A stretch of DNA of 64,000 nt from Beijerinckiaceae bacterium (GCA_021324915.1 JAJPIC010000024.1:108020-172019), one strand, 5' to 3'; positions 10,335 through 22,946 are shown, counted from the first letter of the stretch. The notes: generated by a model from the letters alone, not told the origin. A program made the numbers and translations.

Positions 10335-11347
10335 GAGGCGGGCGCTCTCGGCCGAAGTCGGCGCGCTCTGCGCGGGCGAGCGGGATTGAGCAGCGCTTCG
10401 GCGACCGCGTCCCGCGTGCCCGGGATGAAGGCATCGAAAGCCGCCCAAAACAGGCTGCGCAATTCGTCGCGTTCCAAAAGGATGTCGTGGCGTGCGGAGG
10501 GGATCGTAATGAAACGGCCGGCCTTGAGCCGGCTCGCGAAAAGTTCGGTCGCGGGCGTCGAGACGACGCGGTCGGCGCCAGCCGCAATGATGAGAATGGG
10601 CGTAAGCGTGCGGCGGGCATAATCGGCATTTTCGAATTGGCGCATCAGGCGGAAGGCGGCATTGGCCCAGCCGATTGTCGGATCCCCGATACCGAGCTCG
10701 GGCGCTGCCTTGACCACGGCCACGCTCCGCTCATAGCGCGCCTCATCCGAGGTCAATACGGTCTCGGCAAACGGGGTGAGGAAAAGAGACCGTCCGTTGC
10801 CACCTGGGATATAGGCGCCGCCGAACCCGATAATGTCGAGCGTTTCGACCAGCATCCGCGCGCCTGTTTTGAACTTAAGCCGATAGAGATCGATCATCGG
10901 CGAAGTCGCGACGATCCTGGCAAAGGGCGAGCGGCCGGCGCGCGCTTGGGAAATGAGAATGGCCGCCCCCATGCAATGGCCGAGCGCGAACCAGGGCCGT
11001 GGACAGAGCGCTTCGAGCACCTGCTCGCGCAAAGCCGCGAGGTCGCGCTCGTAGACCTCGAAATCGTCGATATGGCCCTTTCGCTTGTTGCGCAGTTGGC
11101 GTTCGGAAAGGCCTTGGCCGCGCCAGTCCATGGCGACCACAGCGAAGCCCCGCGCCAGCAGCTCTGAAATCACCTCGAAATATTTTTCGATAAATTCGGC
11201 GCGTCCGGGGAGCACGACGACCGTGCCGCGCGCCTGCATCGGCCCCGCCCAGCGCACCGCGCGCACATGCGCCCCGTCCGAGGTGGTAAGCCCACAGAGC
11301 GACGCGCCTTCCGGCACGGGGTTTTCTGGCGTTGCAAAAATTTCCAT
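10331..11347 (-). CDS. Alpha/beta hydrolase (lysophospholipase, PldB-like)
   Basis: GTVVVLPGRAEFIEKYFEVISELLARGFAVVAMDWRGQGLS and nucleophile-elbow-like ALGHCMGAA. Confidence 0.8.
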   Translation of the reverse strand: MEIFATPENPVPEGASLCGLTTSDGAHVRAVRWAGPMQARGTVVVLPGRAEFIEKYFEVISELLARGFAVVAMDWRGQGLSERQLRNKRKGHIDDFEVYERDLAALREQVLEALCPRPWFALGHCMGAAILISQARAGRSPFARIVATSPMIDLYRLKFKTGARMLVETLDIIGFGGAYIPGGNGRSLFLTPFAETVLTSDEARYERSVAVVKAAPELGIGDPTIGWANAAFRLMRQFENADYARRTLTPILIIAAGADRVVSTPATELFASRLKAGRFITIPSARHDILLERDELRSLFWAAFDAFIPGTRDAVAEALLNPARPRRARRLRPRAPAS

Positions 11348-11644
11348 GACGCTAAATCCGCGCCTCGCGCTCAACACCTAGCATTTTTGCGCGCGCCTTC
11401 CAGATCCCTTCTGGAGCGGATGGCTCGCTTTCGGGAGGCGCCGGCTTGATCCTTGGGTATTCCGGCTCCAAGGAACAGGGCTCAAATTTCGTGCTTCCGG
11501 CCTCTTGATGGGGACGCCGGGGCCTTGCGATAGGCAAAACTTGCTCCCACATTTAAGCTGCGCGGGTCGAAAGAACGCGCAGATACCCGGGGCAGGCCAG
11601 GGCAATATGCCGGCCAGCCTCGATTCGCTCTCATGGAGGATGAA

Positions 11645-12121
11645 ATGCGTACGTTAGACCTTTCGCCGCTTTACCGTTCGACCATCGGGTTCGACCGCCT
11701 GCTTGATCTCGTCGATCGGGCCGCGGGTTTCGAAGCGGCACCTTCCTATCCACCCTATAACATTGAACGCACGGCCGAAGACGCCTACCGCATCACCATC
11801 GCGGTCGCCGGCTTCTCGGACAAGGATCTTTCGATCGAGACCCGGGAAAACAGCCTGATGGTCCGCGGTGCGAAGGAGAGCCGCGAGTCCGACGAGAGCC
11901 AACGCGAAGTCCTTTACCAGGGCATTGCCGCGCGCGCTTTCGAGCGCCGGTTCCAGCTCGCCGACCATGTCTATGTGAAGGGCGCGAGCCTGGAGAACGG
12001 GCTGCTCCATATCGATCTCGTCCGCGAAGTGCCGGAAGCGCAGAAGCCGCGGCAGATTCCGATCGGCAAAACGGGGCCCAAGGTCGTCGAAGGCGACAAG
12101 GCCGAAAAAGCCGCTGCCTAA
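11645..12121 (+). CDS. Hsp20/alpha-crystallin family small heat shock protein
   Basis: YPPYNIERTAEDAYRITIAVAGFSDKDLSIETRENSLMVRG...GIAARAFERRFQLADHVYVKGASLENGLLHIDLVREVPE. Confidence 0.9.
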   Translation: MRTLDLSPLYRSTIGFDRLLDLVDRAAGFEAAPSYPPYNIERTAEDAYRITIAVAGFSDKDLSIETRENSLMVRGAKESRESDESQREVLYQGIAARAFERRFQLADHVYVKGASLENGLLHIDLVREVPEAQKPRQIPIGKTGPKVVEGDKAEKAAA

Positions 12122-12142
12122 TATTCCGGGCCGAAGCTTTTG

Positions 12143-12169
12143 AAGGGCGTCGTGCGCGACGCCCTTTTT
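12143..12169 (+). terminator. Rho-independent terminator downstream of hsp20
   Basis: AAGGGCGTCG-TGCG-CGACGCCCTT followed by TTT. Confidence 0.75.
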
Positions 12170-12207
12170 ATTGTTGCGAGACGCCGGTTATTGTTGCGAG
12201 ACGCCGG
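12168..12207. repeat. Perfect 2 x 20-bp tandem duplication
   Basis: TTATTGTTGCGAGACGCCGG occurs twice back to back; overlaps the 3' end of the minus-strand ORF 12188..12745. Confidence 0.85.
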
Positions 12208-12745
12208 GCGGTTGAGAAGAGCTCGGCTCTTTTCTCTCCGATGTCTGTTGCGGCTTGCTGGTTTTGGCCGGTTTCGATTCGCCAAGTTCAGCTCCGGCCG
12301 ACTTTGCCGGCTTTTTTGCGAAAGGCGCCAGTTTCGTATTCTCGATGACCGTACCGCGATAGGCGTCGAAAACGAGCCGATGCGGCAGGCCATGCGCATC
12401 TTCGGCTTCGGCGAGATAGATCTTGTCCTTGTGGCGCGGCGTCGCGAGAAGATGAAAGCCCATAAGGGCCACGCGGCGGCGGATCTCGGACAGAGGAAGA
12501 ATGCCGACCGCGGCCTCGTTTTCTCCATCGATACGCGGCGTGCTTTCGGCAATGTGACGGCGCTCGCCGTAAATCGGTCCGGGCGGCATTGGCGGCGGGT
12601 AGCCGTCGTAATAGGGCTCACTCCAGGGGGCCGGAAAATACTGGGCCTGCGCGGGCGAAGAGGAAAGCGCAAAAGCCAAGAGCGTCGAAAATCCAAGGAG
12701 CACCGTCGCGCTCTCGAGCCGTCTGCGCTGCGCTCTTTCGATCAT
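12188..12745 (-). CDS. Hypothetical secreted protein
   Basis: N-terminal signal (MIERAQRRRLESATVLLGFSTLLAFALSSSPAQAQ), Pro/Tyr-rich segment, Lys/Ser-rich C-terminus. Confidence 0.6.
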   Translation of the reverse strand: MIERAQRRRLESATVLLGFSTLLAFALSSSPAQAQYFPAPWSEPYYDGYPPPMPPGPIYGERRHIAESTPRIDGENEAAVGILPLSEIRRRVALMGFHLLATPRHKDKIYLAEAEDAHGLPHRLVFDAYRGTVIENTKLAPFAKKPAKSAGAELGESKPAKTSKPQQTSERKEPSSSQPPGVSQQ

Positions 12746-13058
12746 CTACTCCTCCGTACATGCGGCGCCGATGCGCCATGTTTACGGTCCACAAGGAATC
12801 CGGCGAAAGTCGGCACGCTTTGCGGCGACGATCGGATCATCGCAGGCATAAACTTCAGGCTTCCACATGGCGCGACAGAGATTTTTTTCTGGAACGCCCG
12901 TGTGGCTTGTGTTTTGCTCCTATATTGAGTATTCGGGGCGCGGGGATAGGACAGCTTTGCTGACCTTTTAAGTCCGGATTTAGGCATTTGGCCGGTGCCG
13001 GACGTCCAACCGCGAATTCGCAATCTCCGACATTGAGATCGGGCTGGGGTTTGGGATC

Positions 13059-16000
13059 ATGGCGGCTGCAAAGAAACAAAAGCTGACGATAGGCTCGCAA
13101 CGGGCGACGGCGCAGCTTGCGTTTGATCCCGGTCTGCCGCCGGCGCAGGGTCTTTACGCGCCCGAGCGCGAGCACGATTCCTGCGGCGTCGGTTTCGTTG
13201 CCGACATGCATAATCGCAAGTCGCACGACATTGTCGCCAAGGGGCTCGAAATCCTCTTGAACCTCGATCACCGGGGCGCCGTCGGCGCAGACCCGAAGGC
13301 AGGCGACGGCTGCGGCATTCTCGTACAGATTCCGCATCGCTTCTTTGCCGCTGAAGCGCAAGCGCTGGGCTTTGCGCTGCCCGAGCCCGGCGAATATGCG
13401 ATCGGCCCGCTTTTCCTGCCGCGCGAGGCGGAAATGCGCGCCACCATCATGGCCATTGTCGAGCAGACGGTTGCCGAAGAAGGCCAAGTCTTCCTCGGGT
13501 GGCGGGACGTGCCGGTCGACAACAGCGGCCTCGGCGAGAGCGTCAGGCCGAGCGAGCCGGTCATCAAGCAATATTTCGTCGGACGCGGCGCCATTCCGGG
13601 GCAGGGGTCCGAGCAGGATCGGTTCGAGCGCCGGCTCTATATTCTCCGCAAGGTGATCGCGAGCAAGGTGCATGCCTTGAACGATCCGCGCGCGGCGCAA
13701 TTCTACGCGCTCTCTTTATCTTCGCGCACGATCGTCTACAAGGGCCTGCTGCTCGCAAGCCAGCTCGGCGAATATTTCAAGGATCTGCAGCATCCGCTGT
13801 TCGAATCGGCGCTGGCGCTCGCCCATCAGCGGTTCTCGACCAACACGTTCCCGACCTGGTCGCTCTCCCATCCCTATCGGATGGTCGCTCATAACGGCGA
13901 GATCAACACGCTGCGCGGCAACGTCAATTGGATGGCGGCGCGTGAGGCTTCGGTCGCCTCCGACCTTTTCGGCGCCGACATCAAGAAGCTTTGGCCGATC
14001 TCCTATGAAGGCCAGTCGGACACGGCCTGTTTCGACAATGCGCTCGAATTCCTGGTTCAAGGCGGCTATTCGCTCGCCCATGCGATGATGATGCTGATCC
14101 CGGAGGCCTGGGCCGGCAATCCGCTGATGGACGAGGAGCGGCGCGCCTTCTATGAATATCACGCCGCGCTGATGGAGCCCTGGGACGGCCCGGCCGCCAT
14201 GGCCTTCACCGACGGGCGCCAGATCGGCGCCACTCTCGACCGCAATGGCCTGCGTCCGGCACGCTATATCGTGACCGACGACGGGCTCGTCGTGATGGCT
14301 TCCGAGGTCGGCGTTCTGCCGATCCTCGAAGAGAAGATCGTCATCAAATGGCGGCTGCAACCCGGCAAGATGCTGCTCGTCGATCTCGAAGAAGGGCGCA
14401 TTATTTCCGACGACGAGATCAAGACGAAGCTCGCCCGGCTGCACCCTTATGGGAGCTGGCTCAAGCGCAGTCAGATCAAGCTCGAGGAATTGAAGCCCGT
14501 TGCGCCGCGCATGACGCGCAGCGATGTGTCGCTGCTCGATGGCCAGCAGGCATTCGGCTATACGCAGGAAGACCTTTCGCTCCTGATGGAGCCGATGGCG
14601 GCAACCGGCCAGGAGGCGGTCGGCTCGATGGGCACCGACACGCCGATCTCGGCGCTGTCCTCGAAGTCGAAGCTTCTCTACACCTATTTCAAGCAGAATT
14701 TCGCACAGGTGACGAACCCGCCGATCGACCCGATCCGCGAAGAGCTCGTCATGAGCCTCGTCTCCTTCATCGGTCCGCGGCCGAATATTTTCGATCATCA
14801 GGGCAATGCCAAGCGCAAGAGGCTCGAGGTCAAGCAGCCGATCCTGACCAATGGCGACCTCGAAAAGATCCGCGCCATCGGCATGATCGAAGAAACGTTC
14901 GACACGCGCACGCTCGACATCACCTATTCGGCCGATGCCGGCGCCGAGGGCATGGGCGAAGCCCTCACAAGACTCTGCAACCGCGCCGAACAGGCGGTCC
15001 ATAGCGGCTATACGATCATTATCCTCTCCGACCGCCTCGTCGGACCGGACCGCATTCCCATTCCGGCGCTGCTCGCGACGGCGGCCGTTCATCACCATCT
15101 CATCCGCAAGGGGTTGCGCACCTCGGTCGGCTTGGTCGTCGAGTCGGGCGAGCCGCGCGAAGTGCATCATTTCGCGCTGCTCGCCGGCTATGGAGCGGAG
15201 GCGATCAACCCCTATCTCGCGTTCGAGACCCTGGCCGCAATGGCGGCGGACTTCCCGGAGGACGTAGACGCGCAGGAGGCCTGCAAGCGCTACATCAAAT
15301 CCATCGACAAGGGCCTGCTCAAGGTCATGTCGAAGATGGGAATCTCGACCTATCAATCCTATTGCGGCGCGCAGATCTTCGATGCCGTCGGGCTCAACCG
15401 GGAATTCGTCGAACGTTACTTCAACGGCACGGCCTCGGTGATCGGCGGCGTCGGGCTCGATGAAATCGCTCTGGAGACGCTGCGCCGGCATCAGGATGCG
15501 TTCGGCGAGTCGCCGGTCTATCGCAACGCGCTCGACGTCGGCGGCGATTACGCCTTCCGCATCCGCGGCGAATCGCATTGCTGGACGCCGCAGACCGTCT
15601 CGCTCCTCCAACACGCCGTGCGCGGCAATGCGCTCGAAAAATATCGCGCCTACGCGGCGCTGCTCAATGACCAGAGCGCGCAGCCTCTGACGATCCGCGG
15701 CCTGTTCCGCATCAAGAGCGCAGAGGAAGATGGGCGCAAGCCAGTGCCGCTCGATGAGGTCGAGAGCGCGGCCTCGATCGTGCGCCGCTTCTCGACCGGC
15801 GCCATGTCCTTCGGTTCGATCTCGCGCGAGGCGCACACGAATCTCGCAATTGCGATGAACCGTATCGGCGGCAAGTCCAACACGGGCGAGGGCGGCGAGG
15901 AATCGGATCGCTATAAGCCGCTGCCGAATGGCGATTCGATGCGCTCGGCGATCAAGCAAGTGGCTTCAGGTCGGTTCGGCGTCACCGCCGAATATCTCGT

Positions 16001-17777
16001 CAATTCCGACGTGATGCAGATCAAGATGGCACAGGGCGCCAAGCCCGGCGAAGGCGGCCAATTGCCCGGCCACAAGGTCGATGCGGTGATCGCCAAGGTG
16101 CGCCATTCGACGCAAGGGGTCGGCCTCATCTCGCCGCCGCCGCATCACGATATCTATTCGATCGAGGATTTGGCGCAGCTCATCTTCGACCTGAAGAACG
16201 TCAATCCTGCGGGCGACGTCTCGGTGAAGCTCGTCTCGGAGGTCGGCGTTGGGACCGTCGCGGCAGGCGTTTCGAAAGCGCGTGCGGACCACGTGACGAT
16301 TTCCGGCTTCGAAGGCGGTACCGGCGCTTCGCCGCTCACCTCGATCAAACATGCCGGCAGTCCCTGGGAAATCGGGCTCGCCGAGACGCATCAGACATTG
16401 GTTTTGAACAGGCTGCGCTCGCGCATCGCGGTTCAAGTCGACGGAGGCGTGAGGACCGGGCGCGACGTCGTCATCGGCGCTTTGCTCGGCGCCGACGAAT
16501 TCGGCTTCGCAACCGCGCCATTGATTGCGTCGGGCTGCATCATGATGCGCAAGTGCCATCTGAACACCTGTCCGGTCGGGGTTGCGACGCAAGACCCGGT
16601 GCTGCGCAAGCGTTTCGTCGGCCAGCCCGAGCACGTGATCAATTTCTTCTTCTTCGTCGCCGAGGAAGTGCGCGAATGGATGGCGAGGCTCGGCTACCGC
16701 ACGTTCGACGAGATGATCGGCCAGATGCAGATGCTCGACAAGCAAAAGCTCGTCGAACATTGGAAGGCCAAGGGGCTCGATTTCTCCAAGCTCTTCCATA
16801 AGCCGCAGGCCTCCGAACCGGAAGCTGTCTACCATTCGTCGCGCCAGGATCACAAAATTGCGGATGTGCTCGACCGCAAGCTGATCGAAGAGGCGCGTGC
16901 CAGCATCGAACGGAGCGCCAAGACGCGGATCGAGAGCAAGATCCACAATACCGACCGCACCACGGGCGCGATGCTCTCCGGCGAGATCGCGCGCCGGTGT
17001 GGTCACGCCGGCCTGCCGGACGACACGATCCACGTGTGCTTCAAAGGCACGGCCGGGCAGAGCTTCGGAGCCTGGCTCGCGCATGGCGTGACGCTCGAGC
17101 TCGAAGGCCAGGCGAACGACTATGTCGGGAAGGGTCTTTCGGGCGGCCGTGTCATCATCTATCCACCGGCCGCTTCGCGCATTGTGCCGGAAGAGTCGAT
17201 TATCGTCGGCAATACGGTGCTCTACGGTGCGATTTCCGGCGAGTGCTATTTCCGCGGTGTTGCCGGCGAGCGCTTCGCGGTCCGCAATTCGGGCGCGATC
17301 GCGGTCGTCGAAGGCACGGGCGATCACGGCTGCGAATATATGACGGGCGGGGTGGTTGTCGTCATCGGCAAGACGGGGCGCAATTTCGCTGCCGGCATGT
17401 CGGGCGGCATCGCTTACGTGCTCGATGAGGACGGCACGTTCGCCGACCGCTGCAATCTTGCGATGGTCGAGCTCGAACCGGTTGCCGAGGAAGAGGAGCG
17501 GATGCAGAAGTCCTATCACCAGGGCGGCGATCTCGACTTCCACGGCCGCGTGGACATCATGCGCGATATGACGCGCTTCGATGCCGAGCGCCTGCATCAG
17601 CTCATTAGCAATCATGCGGCTTATACCGGTTCGGCGCGGGCCCGCATGATCCTCGAGAAGTGGGACGAGTATAAAGGCAAGTTCCGCAAAGTGATGCCGG
17701 TCGAATATCGCCGCGCGCTCGCCGAACTCATGGCGCGGGAGACCGAAGCACCGCTGCTCGCCGCTGCCGGCGAATGA
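13059..17777 (+). CDS. gltB: Glutamate synthase (NADPH) large subunit
   Basis: 1572 aa; [19 protein letters not shown]-terminus, [66 protein letters not shown]. Confidence 0.97.
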   Translation: MAAAKKQKLTIGSQRATAQLAFDPGLPPAQGLYAPEREHDSCGVGFVADMHNRKSHDIVAKGLEILLNLDHRGAVGADPKAGDGCGILVQIPHRFFAAEAQALGFALPEPGEYAIGPLFLPREAEMRATIMAIVEQTVAEEGQVFLGWRDVPVDNSGLGESVRPSEPVIKQYFVGRGAIPGQGSEQDRFERRLYILRKVIASKVHALNDPRAAQFYALSLSSRTIVYKGLLLASQLGEYFKDLQHPLFESALALAHQRFSTNTFPTWSLSHPYRMVAHNGEINTLRGNVNWMAAREASVASDLFGADIKKLWPISYEGQSDTACFDNALEFLVQGGYSLAHAMMMLIPEAWAGNPLMDEERRAFYEYHAALMEPWDGPAAMAFTDGRQIGATLDRNGLRPARYIVTDDGLVVMASEVGVLPILEEKIVIKWRLQPGKMLLVDLEEGRIISDDEIKTKLARLHPYGSWLKRSQIKLEELKPVAPRMTRSDVSLLDGQQAFGYTQEDLSLLMEPMAATGQEAVGSMGTDTPISALSSKSKLLYTYFKQNFAQVTNPPIDPIREELVMSLVSFIGPRPNIFDHQGNAKRKRLEVKQPILTNGDLEKIRAIGMIEETFDTRTLDITYSADAGAEGMGEALTRLCNRAEQAVHSGYTIIILSDRLVGPDRIPIPALLATAAVHHHLIRKGLRTSVGLVVESGEPREVHHFALLAGYGAEAINPYLAFETLAAMAADFPEDVDAQEACKRYIKSIDKGLLKVMSKMGISTYQSYCGAQIFDAVGLNREFVERYFNGTASVIGGVGLDEIALETLRRHQDAFGESPVYRNALDVGGDYAFRIRGESHCWTPQTVSLLQHAVRGNALEKYRAYAALLNDQSAQPLTIRGLFRIKSAEEDGRKPVPLDEVESAASIVRRFSTGAMSFGSISREAHTNLAIAMNRIGGKSNTGEGGEESDRYKPLPNGDSMRSAIKQVASGRFGVTAEYLVNSDVMQIKMAQGAKPGEGGQLPGHKVDAVIAKVRHSTQGVGLISPPPHHDIYSIEDLAQLIFDLKNVNPAGDVSVKLVSEVGVGTVAAGVSKARADHVTISGFEGGTGASPLTSIKHAGSPWEIGLAETHQTLVLNRLRSRIAVQVDGGVRTGRDVVIGALLGADEFGFATAPLIASGCIMMRKCHLNTCPVGVATQDPVLRKRFVGQPEHVINFFFFVAEEVREWMARLGYRTFDEMIGQMQMLDKQKLVEHWKAKGLDFSKLFHKPQASEPEAVYHSSRQDHKIADVLDRKLIEEARASIERSAKTRIESKIHNTDRTTGAMLSGEIARRCGHAGLPDDTIHVCFKGTAGQSFGAWLAHGVTLELEGQANDYVGKGLSGGRVIIYPPAASRIVPEESIIVGNTVLYGAISGECYFRGVAGERFAVRNSGAIAVVEGTGDHGCEYMTGGVVVVIGKTGRNFAAGMSGGIAYVLDEDGTFADRCNLAMVELEPVAEEEERMQKSYHQGGDLDFHGRVDIMRDMTRFDAERLHQLISNHAAYTGSARARMILEKWDEYKGKFRKVMPVEYRRALAELMARETEAPLLAAAGE

Positions 17778-17856
17778 TCAGCCCTCGCAGCAAGGGCGCA
17801 TGCCTTCGCACAGCAAGGCCGGCGCCCATGAAGGTCCATGCCTAAACGGGACGAGA

Positions 17857-19275
17857 ATGGGAAAAGTTACAGGTTTCCTCGAGATCGATCGGCGCGACCG
17901 GCGTTACTTGCCGGCTTCCGACCGCATCCGCAATTACAGGGAATTCATGATCCCGCTGTCGGAAGAGGCGACGCGGGACCAGGCTGCGCGCTGCATGAGC
18001 TGCGGCATTCCCTATTGTCATAACGGCTGTCCGGTCAACAATCAGATCCCCGACTGGAATGACCTCGTCTACCGCAAGGATTGGGAAGAAGCGGCGCGCA
18101 ATCTTCATTCGACGAATAATTTTCCGGAATTCACCGGCCGCGTCTGCCCGGCGCCGTGCGAAGCCGCATGCACGCTGAACCTCATCGACAGTCCGGTGAC
18201 CATCAAGACGATCGAATGCGCTATCGCCGATCGCGCGCTTGCAAGCGGCTGGACCAATCCGGAGCCGCCGACGAGCCGTACGGGGAAACGCGTGGCAATT
18301 ATCGGCTCGGGACCCGCGGGGCTTGCCTGCGCCCAGCAGCTCGCCCGCGTCGGCCACGAGGTGCATGTCTTTGAGAAGAATGGCAAGCCGGGCGGCCTGC
18401 TGCGCTACGGCATTCCGGACTTCAAGATGGAGAAACATCTGATCGACCGCCGCGTGCAGCAGATGGAAGCGGAAGGCGTGAACTTCCATTGCAATGTCCA
18501 TGTCGGCGTCGATCTCGATGCGGCGCAGCTCCTTGAGGAATTCGATGCCGTGGTGCTCGCCGGCGGGGCGGAAAAGCCGCGGGATCTTCCGATTCCCGGC
18601 CGCGATCTCGCCGGCATCCATTTCGCCATGGATTTCCTGCCTCAGCAGAACCGCCGCGTGAGCAAAGAGCCGTTCCAGACCAATCTGCCGATCCTTGCCG
18701 GGGCCAAACGCGTCATCGTGATCGGCGGAGGCGACACGGGGTCCGATTGCATCGGCACGTCGGTGCGCCAAGGCGCGGTCAGCATTCTACAGCTCGAAAT
18801 CATGCCCATGCCGCCGGAGAAGGAGGATAAGCTCCTCACTTGGCCGGAATGGCCGATGAAGCTGCGTACCTCGTCGAGCCACGAAGAAGGCGCCAAGCGC
18901 GATTTCGGCGTGCTCACCAAAGAATTTCGCGGCGAGAACGGCGCAGTCAAGCAGCTCATTTGCACGCGCCTCGATGCCAATATGAAGGAGATCCCCGACA
19001 GCAGCTTTGCGATCGATGCCGATCTCGTGCTGCTCGCCATGGGTTTCGTGTCGCCTATCCATGAGGGCCTGCTCGAGCGGCTCGGCGTCGCTTTCGATAA
19101 GCGCGGCAATGTCGCAGCCGATACGCTGAGCTACAAATCTTCGATCGACAAGGTCTTCGCTTGCGGCGACATGCGGCGCGGCCAATCGCTCGTCGTCTGG
19201 GCGATCCGCGAAGGGCGGCAGGCGGCACATGCCGTCGATCTTCATCTGATGGGCTCGACTCTCCTGCCGCGGTGA
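17857..19275 (+). CDS. gltD: Glutamate synthase (NADPH) small subunit
   Basis: [57 protein letters not shown] motifs [14 protein letters not shown] and [13 protein letters not shown]; downstream of gltB. Confidence 0.95.
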   Translation: MGKVTGFLEIDRRDRRYLPASDRIRNYREFMIPLSEEATRDQAARCMSCGIPYCHNGCPVNNQIPDWNDLVYRKDWEEAARNLHSTNNFPEFTGRVCPAPCEAACTLNLIDSPVTIKTIECAIADRALASGWTNPEPPTSRTGKRVAIIGSGPAGLACAQQLARVGHEVHVFEKNGKPGGLLRYGIPDFKMEKHLIDRRVQQMEAEGVNFHCNVHVGVDLDAAQLLEEFDAVVLAGGAEKPRDLPIPGRDLAGIHFAMDFLPQQNRRVSKEPFQTNLPILAGAKRVIVIGGGDTGSDCIGTSVRQGAVSILQLEIMPMPPEKEDKLLTWPEWPMKLRTSSSHEEGAKRDFGVLTKEFRGENGAVKQLICTRLDANMKEIPDSSFAIDADLVLLAMGFVSPIHEGLLERLGVAFDKRGNVAADTLSYKSSIDKVFACGDMRRGQSLVVWAIREGRQAAHAVDLHLMGSTLLPR

Positions 19276-19284
19276 GAGGGCGCG

Positions 19285-19700
19285 CACTTTCCCGGCCGGC
19301 GCAAAGCGCCGAGCCGGGACCCAGGGGCAAACGCACTTCGGCAACATTGTCCCGGTTGCCCCTCCCGGATCTTCGCCCTCGAACAAGTCCAAGGGCTCGT
19401 CCGGGAAAGAGGGCTCCCACTTTCCCGGCCGGCGTAAAGCGCCGAGCCGGGACCCAGGGGCAAACGCGTCTTCGGCAACATTATCCCGGTTGCCCCTAGA
19501 TCCCGGATCTTCGCCCTCGAACAAGTCCGAGGGCTCGTCCGGGAAAGTGGGCTATTAGCCCCAGCGCATCTGGATCCCGGATCTTCGCCCTCGGACAAAG
19601 CCGAGGGCTCGTCCGGGAAAGTGGGCTACCTAGATCCCGGATCTTCGCCCTCGAACAAGTCCGAGGGCTCGCCCGGCAAAGCGGCTCTCACTTTCCCGGC
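19285..19700. repeat. Mosaic palindromic intergenic repeat cluster (two repeat families, six or more units)
   Basis: Family A (about 78-80 bp) at 19285..19362 and 19418..19497 with a partial copy near 19687. Family B (44 bp, TCCCGGATCTTCGCCCTCGAACAAGTCCGAGGGCTCGTCCGGGA) at 19363..19406, 19501..19544, 19575..19618, 19635..19678. Each unit is internally inverted-repeat. Confidence 0.9.
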
Positions 19701-19712
19701 CGGCAACACCGG

Positions 19713-20186
19713 CTATTTCGCCTTGGCGAGCAGGCCATTCCACACGTCGCGCACCGACGTGCCGTTGCAATAGACATTGTCGATCTGCCAGCCGTTATCC
19801 GACTTCACCAGCTTGAAGACGAAATAGTGAGTCGGAGATTTTTGGCCGGCCAGATTCTGCGTCAGGACCGCCGAGACTTGCGCAGCCTCGCCGTCAACCG
19901 ACACTTTCCGGATCTCGATGGGCTTGGTGAGCGAGAAATCATTGCCCTGGACGAAGAAGTCGTCGTCCATATTGCCGCTCTTCGTGACGCGTTGATACAG
20001 ATCGAGAAGGCTCGGATCGAAGACCTGTGCGGCGAGCTTGTCGTCGAAACCGTTCTTGGGCGGATCGTTTCCCGGTCCATAGCTCGCATAGAGTGCTTTG
20101 ACGGCGTCTTCAGGTGATTGGAATTGTGCGGCAAGCGGAGTCGCAAAGACGAGGCACAGGATCGCGAACACCAGGAACCGACGCAT
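19713..20186 (-). CDS. Hypothetical secreted protein (DUF3828-like)
   Basis: Signal peptide MRRFLVFAILCLVFATPLAAQ; FVFKLVKSDNGWQIDNVYCNGTSVRDVW resembles DUF3828 proteins. Confidence 0.6.
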   Translation of the reverse strand: MRRFLVFAILCLVFATPLAAQFQSPEDAVKALYASYGPGNDPPKNGFDDKLAAQVFDPSLLDLYQRVTKSGNMDDDFFVQGNDFSLTKPIEIRKVSVDGEAAQVSAVLTQNLAGQKSPTHYFVFKLVKSDNGWQIDNVYCNGTSVRDVWNGLLAKAK

Positions 20187-20226
20187 CACGATATCCTCCC
20201 GTTTGCTTCGGATTATCGCCTTCGCG

Positions 20227-21720
20227 CTAAATGCCGCGCGCAAGACGGCTGTGCGTGCGGCCATAAAGGAAATAGATCGCAAGCCCGATGACGAGCCAGA
20301 TGGCGAGCCTGATCCAGGTGTCGGGCGGCAGCCCTATCATCAGAAAGACCGATGCCAATGCGCCGAGCGGGGCGATCAGAGCTACCGCCGGCACTCTGAA
20401 CGGCCGATGAATCTCGGGATGGCGGAAGCGCAAGATGAGTACGCCGAAACACACGATCGTGAACGCGAAGAGCGTACCGATCGAGACAAGCTCCCCGACT
20501 AGCCCGATCGGGGCGAGCCCGGAGAGAAGCGCAACCGCAAGCCCGGTGACGATTGTCGTTATGTATGGCGTGCGAAAGCGCGGATGAACACGCGCCGCGA
20601 TCGGCGGGAGGAGTCCGTCGTGCGCCATCGAATAAAAGATCCGCGATTGCGCGAGCAGCAGGACCAGAACGACCGAGCTGAGCCCCAGGATGGCGCCGAA
20701 TTTCACCGCAGGCGCAAAGAATCCGAAGCCGATGTGATCGACGCCGACCGCGATCGGGTCCGGAACGTTGAGCTTGTCATAGGGTATGATTCCGGTAATG
20801 ACGAGGCCGACGAGAACATAGAGCACTGTGCAAATGCCGAGCGAACCCAGGATCGACCGCGACATGTCGCGCTGCGGATCCAAGGATTCCTGCGCCGCGG
20901 TCGAGACCGCATCAAATCCGATATAGGAGAAGAACACGACGCCCGCGCCGCGCAGAACGCCGCCCCAACCATAATGCCCCGGCCCGAGCGAAGGGGGAAC
21001 AAAGGCGCCATGCGGATTCGTGGCGGTGACCCAATTCGAGGTTTTGAAAAACCACATGCCGATGAGAATGAAAGAGACGATAATCGCGAGCTTTATGGCA
21101 ACGATCAGATTGTTGACGCGAGCCGAATCGCGAATGCCGATCACAAGCAACGTGCTGACGCCGACGATAACCAGTGCGGCCGGAACATTGAAAATCGCAT
21201 CGGTATGGGACCATTTATAGGTTGCAGGATCGAAGACGAAGGGCGCGCTCGCGTAGGCGGAAGGAATATGGATACCGAGATCGCGTAGGAAGCTCGTGAC
21301 ATAGCCCGACCAGCCGATGGCAACGGTTGCCGACCCCAGTGCATATTCGAGGATAAGGTCCCATCCGATCATCCAAGCGATGAACTCGCCCATGGTTGCA
21401 TAGGCATAAGTATAGGCGCTGCCGGCGACGGGTACGGTCGAGGCCATTTCCGCATAGCAAAGGCCGGCGAGCGTGCAGGCAAAGCCCGAGAGAATGAAGG
21501 ACAGCGCGATGGCGGGGCCGGCGAATTCGGCCGCGGCATGGCCGGTCAGCACGAAAATGCCGGCGCCGATAATTCCGCCGATGCCGAGCGCGATGAGGCT
21601 CGGCAGACGCAACGTTCGTTTCAGCGGCGGGTTCCCGTGCGCGACGATCCGCTGTACTTCGGTATCCGCAGCCTCCGCCTCGAGGAGCGCGATTGGCTTG
21701 CATGCGAAAAGATCGGTCAT
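20227..21720 (-). CDS. APC-family amino acid permease (cationic amino acid transporter type)
   Basis: [81 protein letters not shown]. Confidence 0.88.
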   Translation of the reverse strand: MTDLFACKPIALLEAEAADTEVQRIVAHGNPPLKRTLRLPSLIALGIGGIIGAGIFVLTGHAAAEFAGPAIALSFILSGFACTLAGLCYAEMASTVPVAGSAYTYAYATMGEFIAWMIGWDLILEYALGSATVAIGWSGYVTSFLRDLGIHIPSAYASAPFVFDPATYKWSHTDAIFNVPAALVIVGVSTLLVIGIRDSARVNNLIVAIKLAIIVSFILIGMWFFKTSNWVTATNPHGAFVPPSLGPGHYGWGGVLRGAGVVFFSYIGFDAVSTAAQESLDPQRDMSRSILGSLGICTVLYVLVGLVITGIIPYDKLNVPDPIAVGVDHIGFGFFAPAVKFGAILGLSSVVLVLLLAQSRIFYSMAHDGLLPPIAARVHPRFRTPYITTIVTGLAVALLSGLAPIGLVGELVSIGTLFAFTIVCFGVLILRFRHPEIHRPFRVPAVALIAPLGALASVFLMIGLPPDTWIRLAIWLVIGLAIYFLYGRTHSRLARGI

Positions 21721-22946
21721 GATTTCCCCCCTCGACCGGTATGCGAAAAAGTGGCCACCGGTTCTTCGCGTAAATCCAGCTCTAATTCTTTGGCATCGAT
21801 CGCGTTCGTGGTTTTGGATCGACTCGATCCAGAATCGTCGCGATCTCGGACGCGCTCGGGAAATGCGGTGGCGAGCGCGAGCTTGTTCGGTTCGAGGACG
21901 CCGCGTTCGGTTATGAGACCGCTGACGAGCCGCGCCGGCGTCACGTCAAAAGCCGGGTTGGCGGCAGGACTTGCTTTCGGCGTCAAGCGGATCGTTTCGA
22001 CGCGCCCGTCCTCGGTCAGGCCGCGCACATGGGTCACTTCACGTTCGCTGCGCTCTTCGATGGGGATCTGGCTTGCGTCTTCGAGCGAGAAGTCGATCGA
22101 GGAGGAAGGCGCGGCCACATAGAAGGGCACGCCATTGTCATGCGCGGCAAGCGCCTTGAGATATGTGCCGATCTTGTTGCAGACGTCGCCCGTCGCGGTC
22201 GTGCGGTCGGTGCCGACGATGACGAGGTCGATGGCGCCACGCTGCATGAGATGGCCGCCGGCATTATCGACGATAACCCGATGCGGAATGTTCTCATGGG
22301 CGAGCTCCCAGGCGGTGAGCGAAGCGCCTTGATTGCGCGGCCGCGTCTCATCGACAAAGACGCGGATGTCGATGCCGGCGTCGTGCGCCTTGTAGATCGG
22401 TGCCGTGGCCGTGCCCCAATCGACGGTGGCGAGCCAGCCGGCATTGCAATGGGTGAGGATATTCACCGGGCCGCCTTTCTTTTCGGCGATCGCGCGGATG
22501 AGGTCGAGGCCATGTCGGCCGATTGCGGCACATTGAGCTATATCGATTTCGGCGAGTTCTCCGGCGCCCGCGAGCGCTGCGTCATAGCGCGCGCTCGGCG
22601 GAAGAGACTGCAAGCGATGTTTCATTGCGGCGAGCGCCCAGGCGAGATTGACGGCGGTCGGGCGCGTTGCGAGCAGTTCTGCGGAAGCCGCGGCAAGCCC
22701 CGCATCCGACGGGTCTCGTCGCATTGCAAGGGCGAGGCCATAGGCGGCGGTAACGCCGATCAGCGGCGCGCCGCGAACTTTCATATCCTTGATCGCAATG
22801 GCTGCGTCAGTCAGGTTCTTGAGGCTCAAGATGACGAATTCGTGCGGCAGCCGGGTCTGGTCGATGATCCTGACCTCGCCACCATCCCGCCAGATTGTTC
22901 GATAAGGATTTCCATCGACGCGCATGCGATCACCCACGTGCAGCAT
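21717..22946 (-). CDS. mtnA: S-methyl-5-thioribose-1-phosphate isomerase
   Basis: [99 protein letters not shown]. Confidence 0.93.
   Translation of the reverse strand: MLHVGDRMRVDGNPYRTIWRDGGEVRIIDQTRLPHEFVILSLKNLTDAAIAIKDMKVRGAPLIGVTAAYGLALAMRRDPSDAGLAAASAELLATRPTAVNLAWALAAMKHRLQSLPPSARYDAALAGAGELAEIDIAQCAAIGRHGLDLIRAIAEKKGGPVNILTHCNAGWLATVDWGTATAPIYKAHDAGIDIRVFVDETRPRNQGASLTAWELAHENIPHRVIVDNAGGHLMQRGAIDLVIVGTDRTTATGDVCNKIGTYLKALAAHDNGVPFYVAAPSSSIDFSLEDASQIPIEERSEREVTHVRGLTEDGRVETIRLTPKASPAANPAFDVTPARLVSGLITERGVLEPNKLALATAFPERVRDRDDSGSSRSKTTNAIDAKELELDLREEPVATFSHTGRGGKS

Noticed and set aside
13716-17615. Long minus-strand ORFs (747 aa and 549 aa) opposite gltB
   Set aside because: Shadow ORFs from high-GC codon bias; Arg/Asp/His-rich low-information translations with no domain motif, while the plus frame is unmistakably GltB.
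19242-19598. ORFs through the gltD downstream repeat cluster
   Set aside because: Repetitive peptides (SRTSPRTCSRAKIRD) simply mirror the palindromic DNA repeats; no start or domain support.
19363-19678. Possible CRISPR array from the 44-bp repeats
   Set aside because: Spacers are irregular (from 16 to about 94 bp), two families interleave, units are full hairpins, and no cas genes are present.
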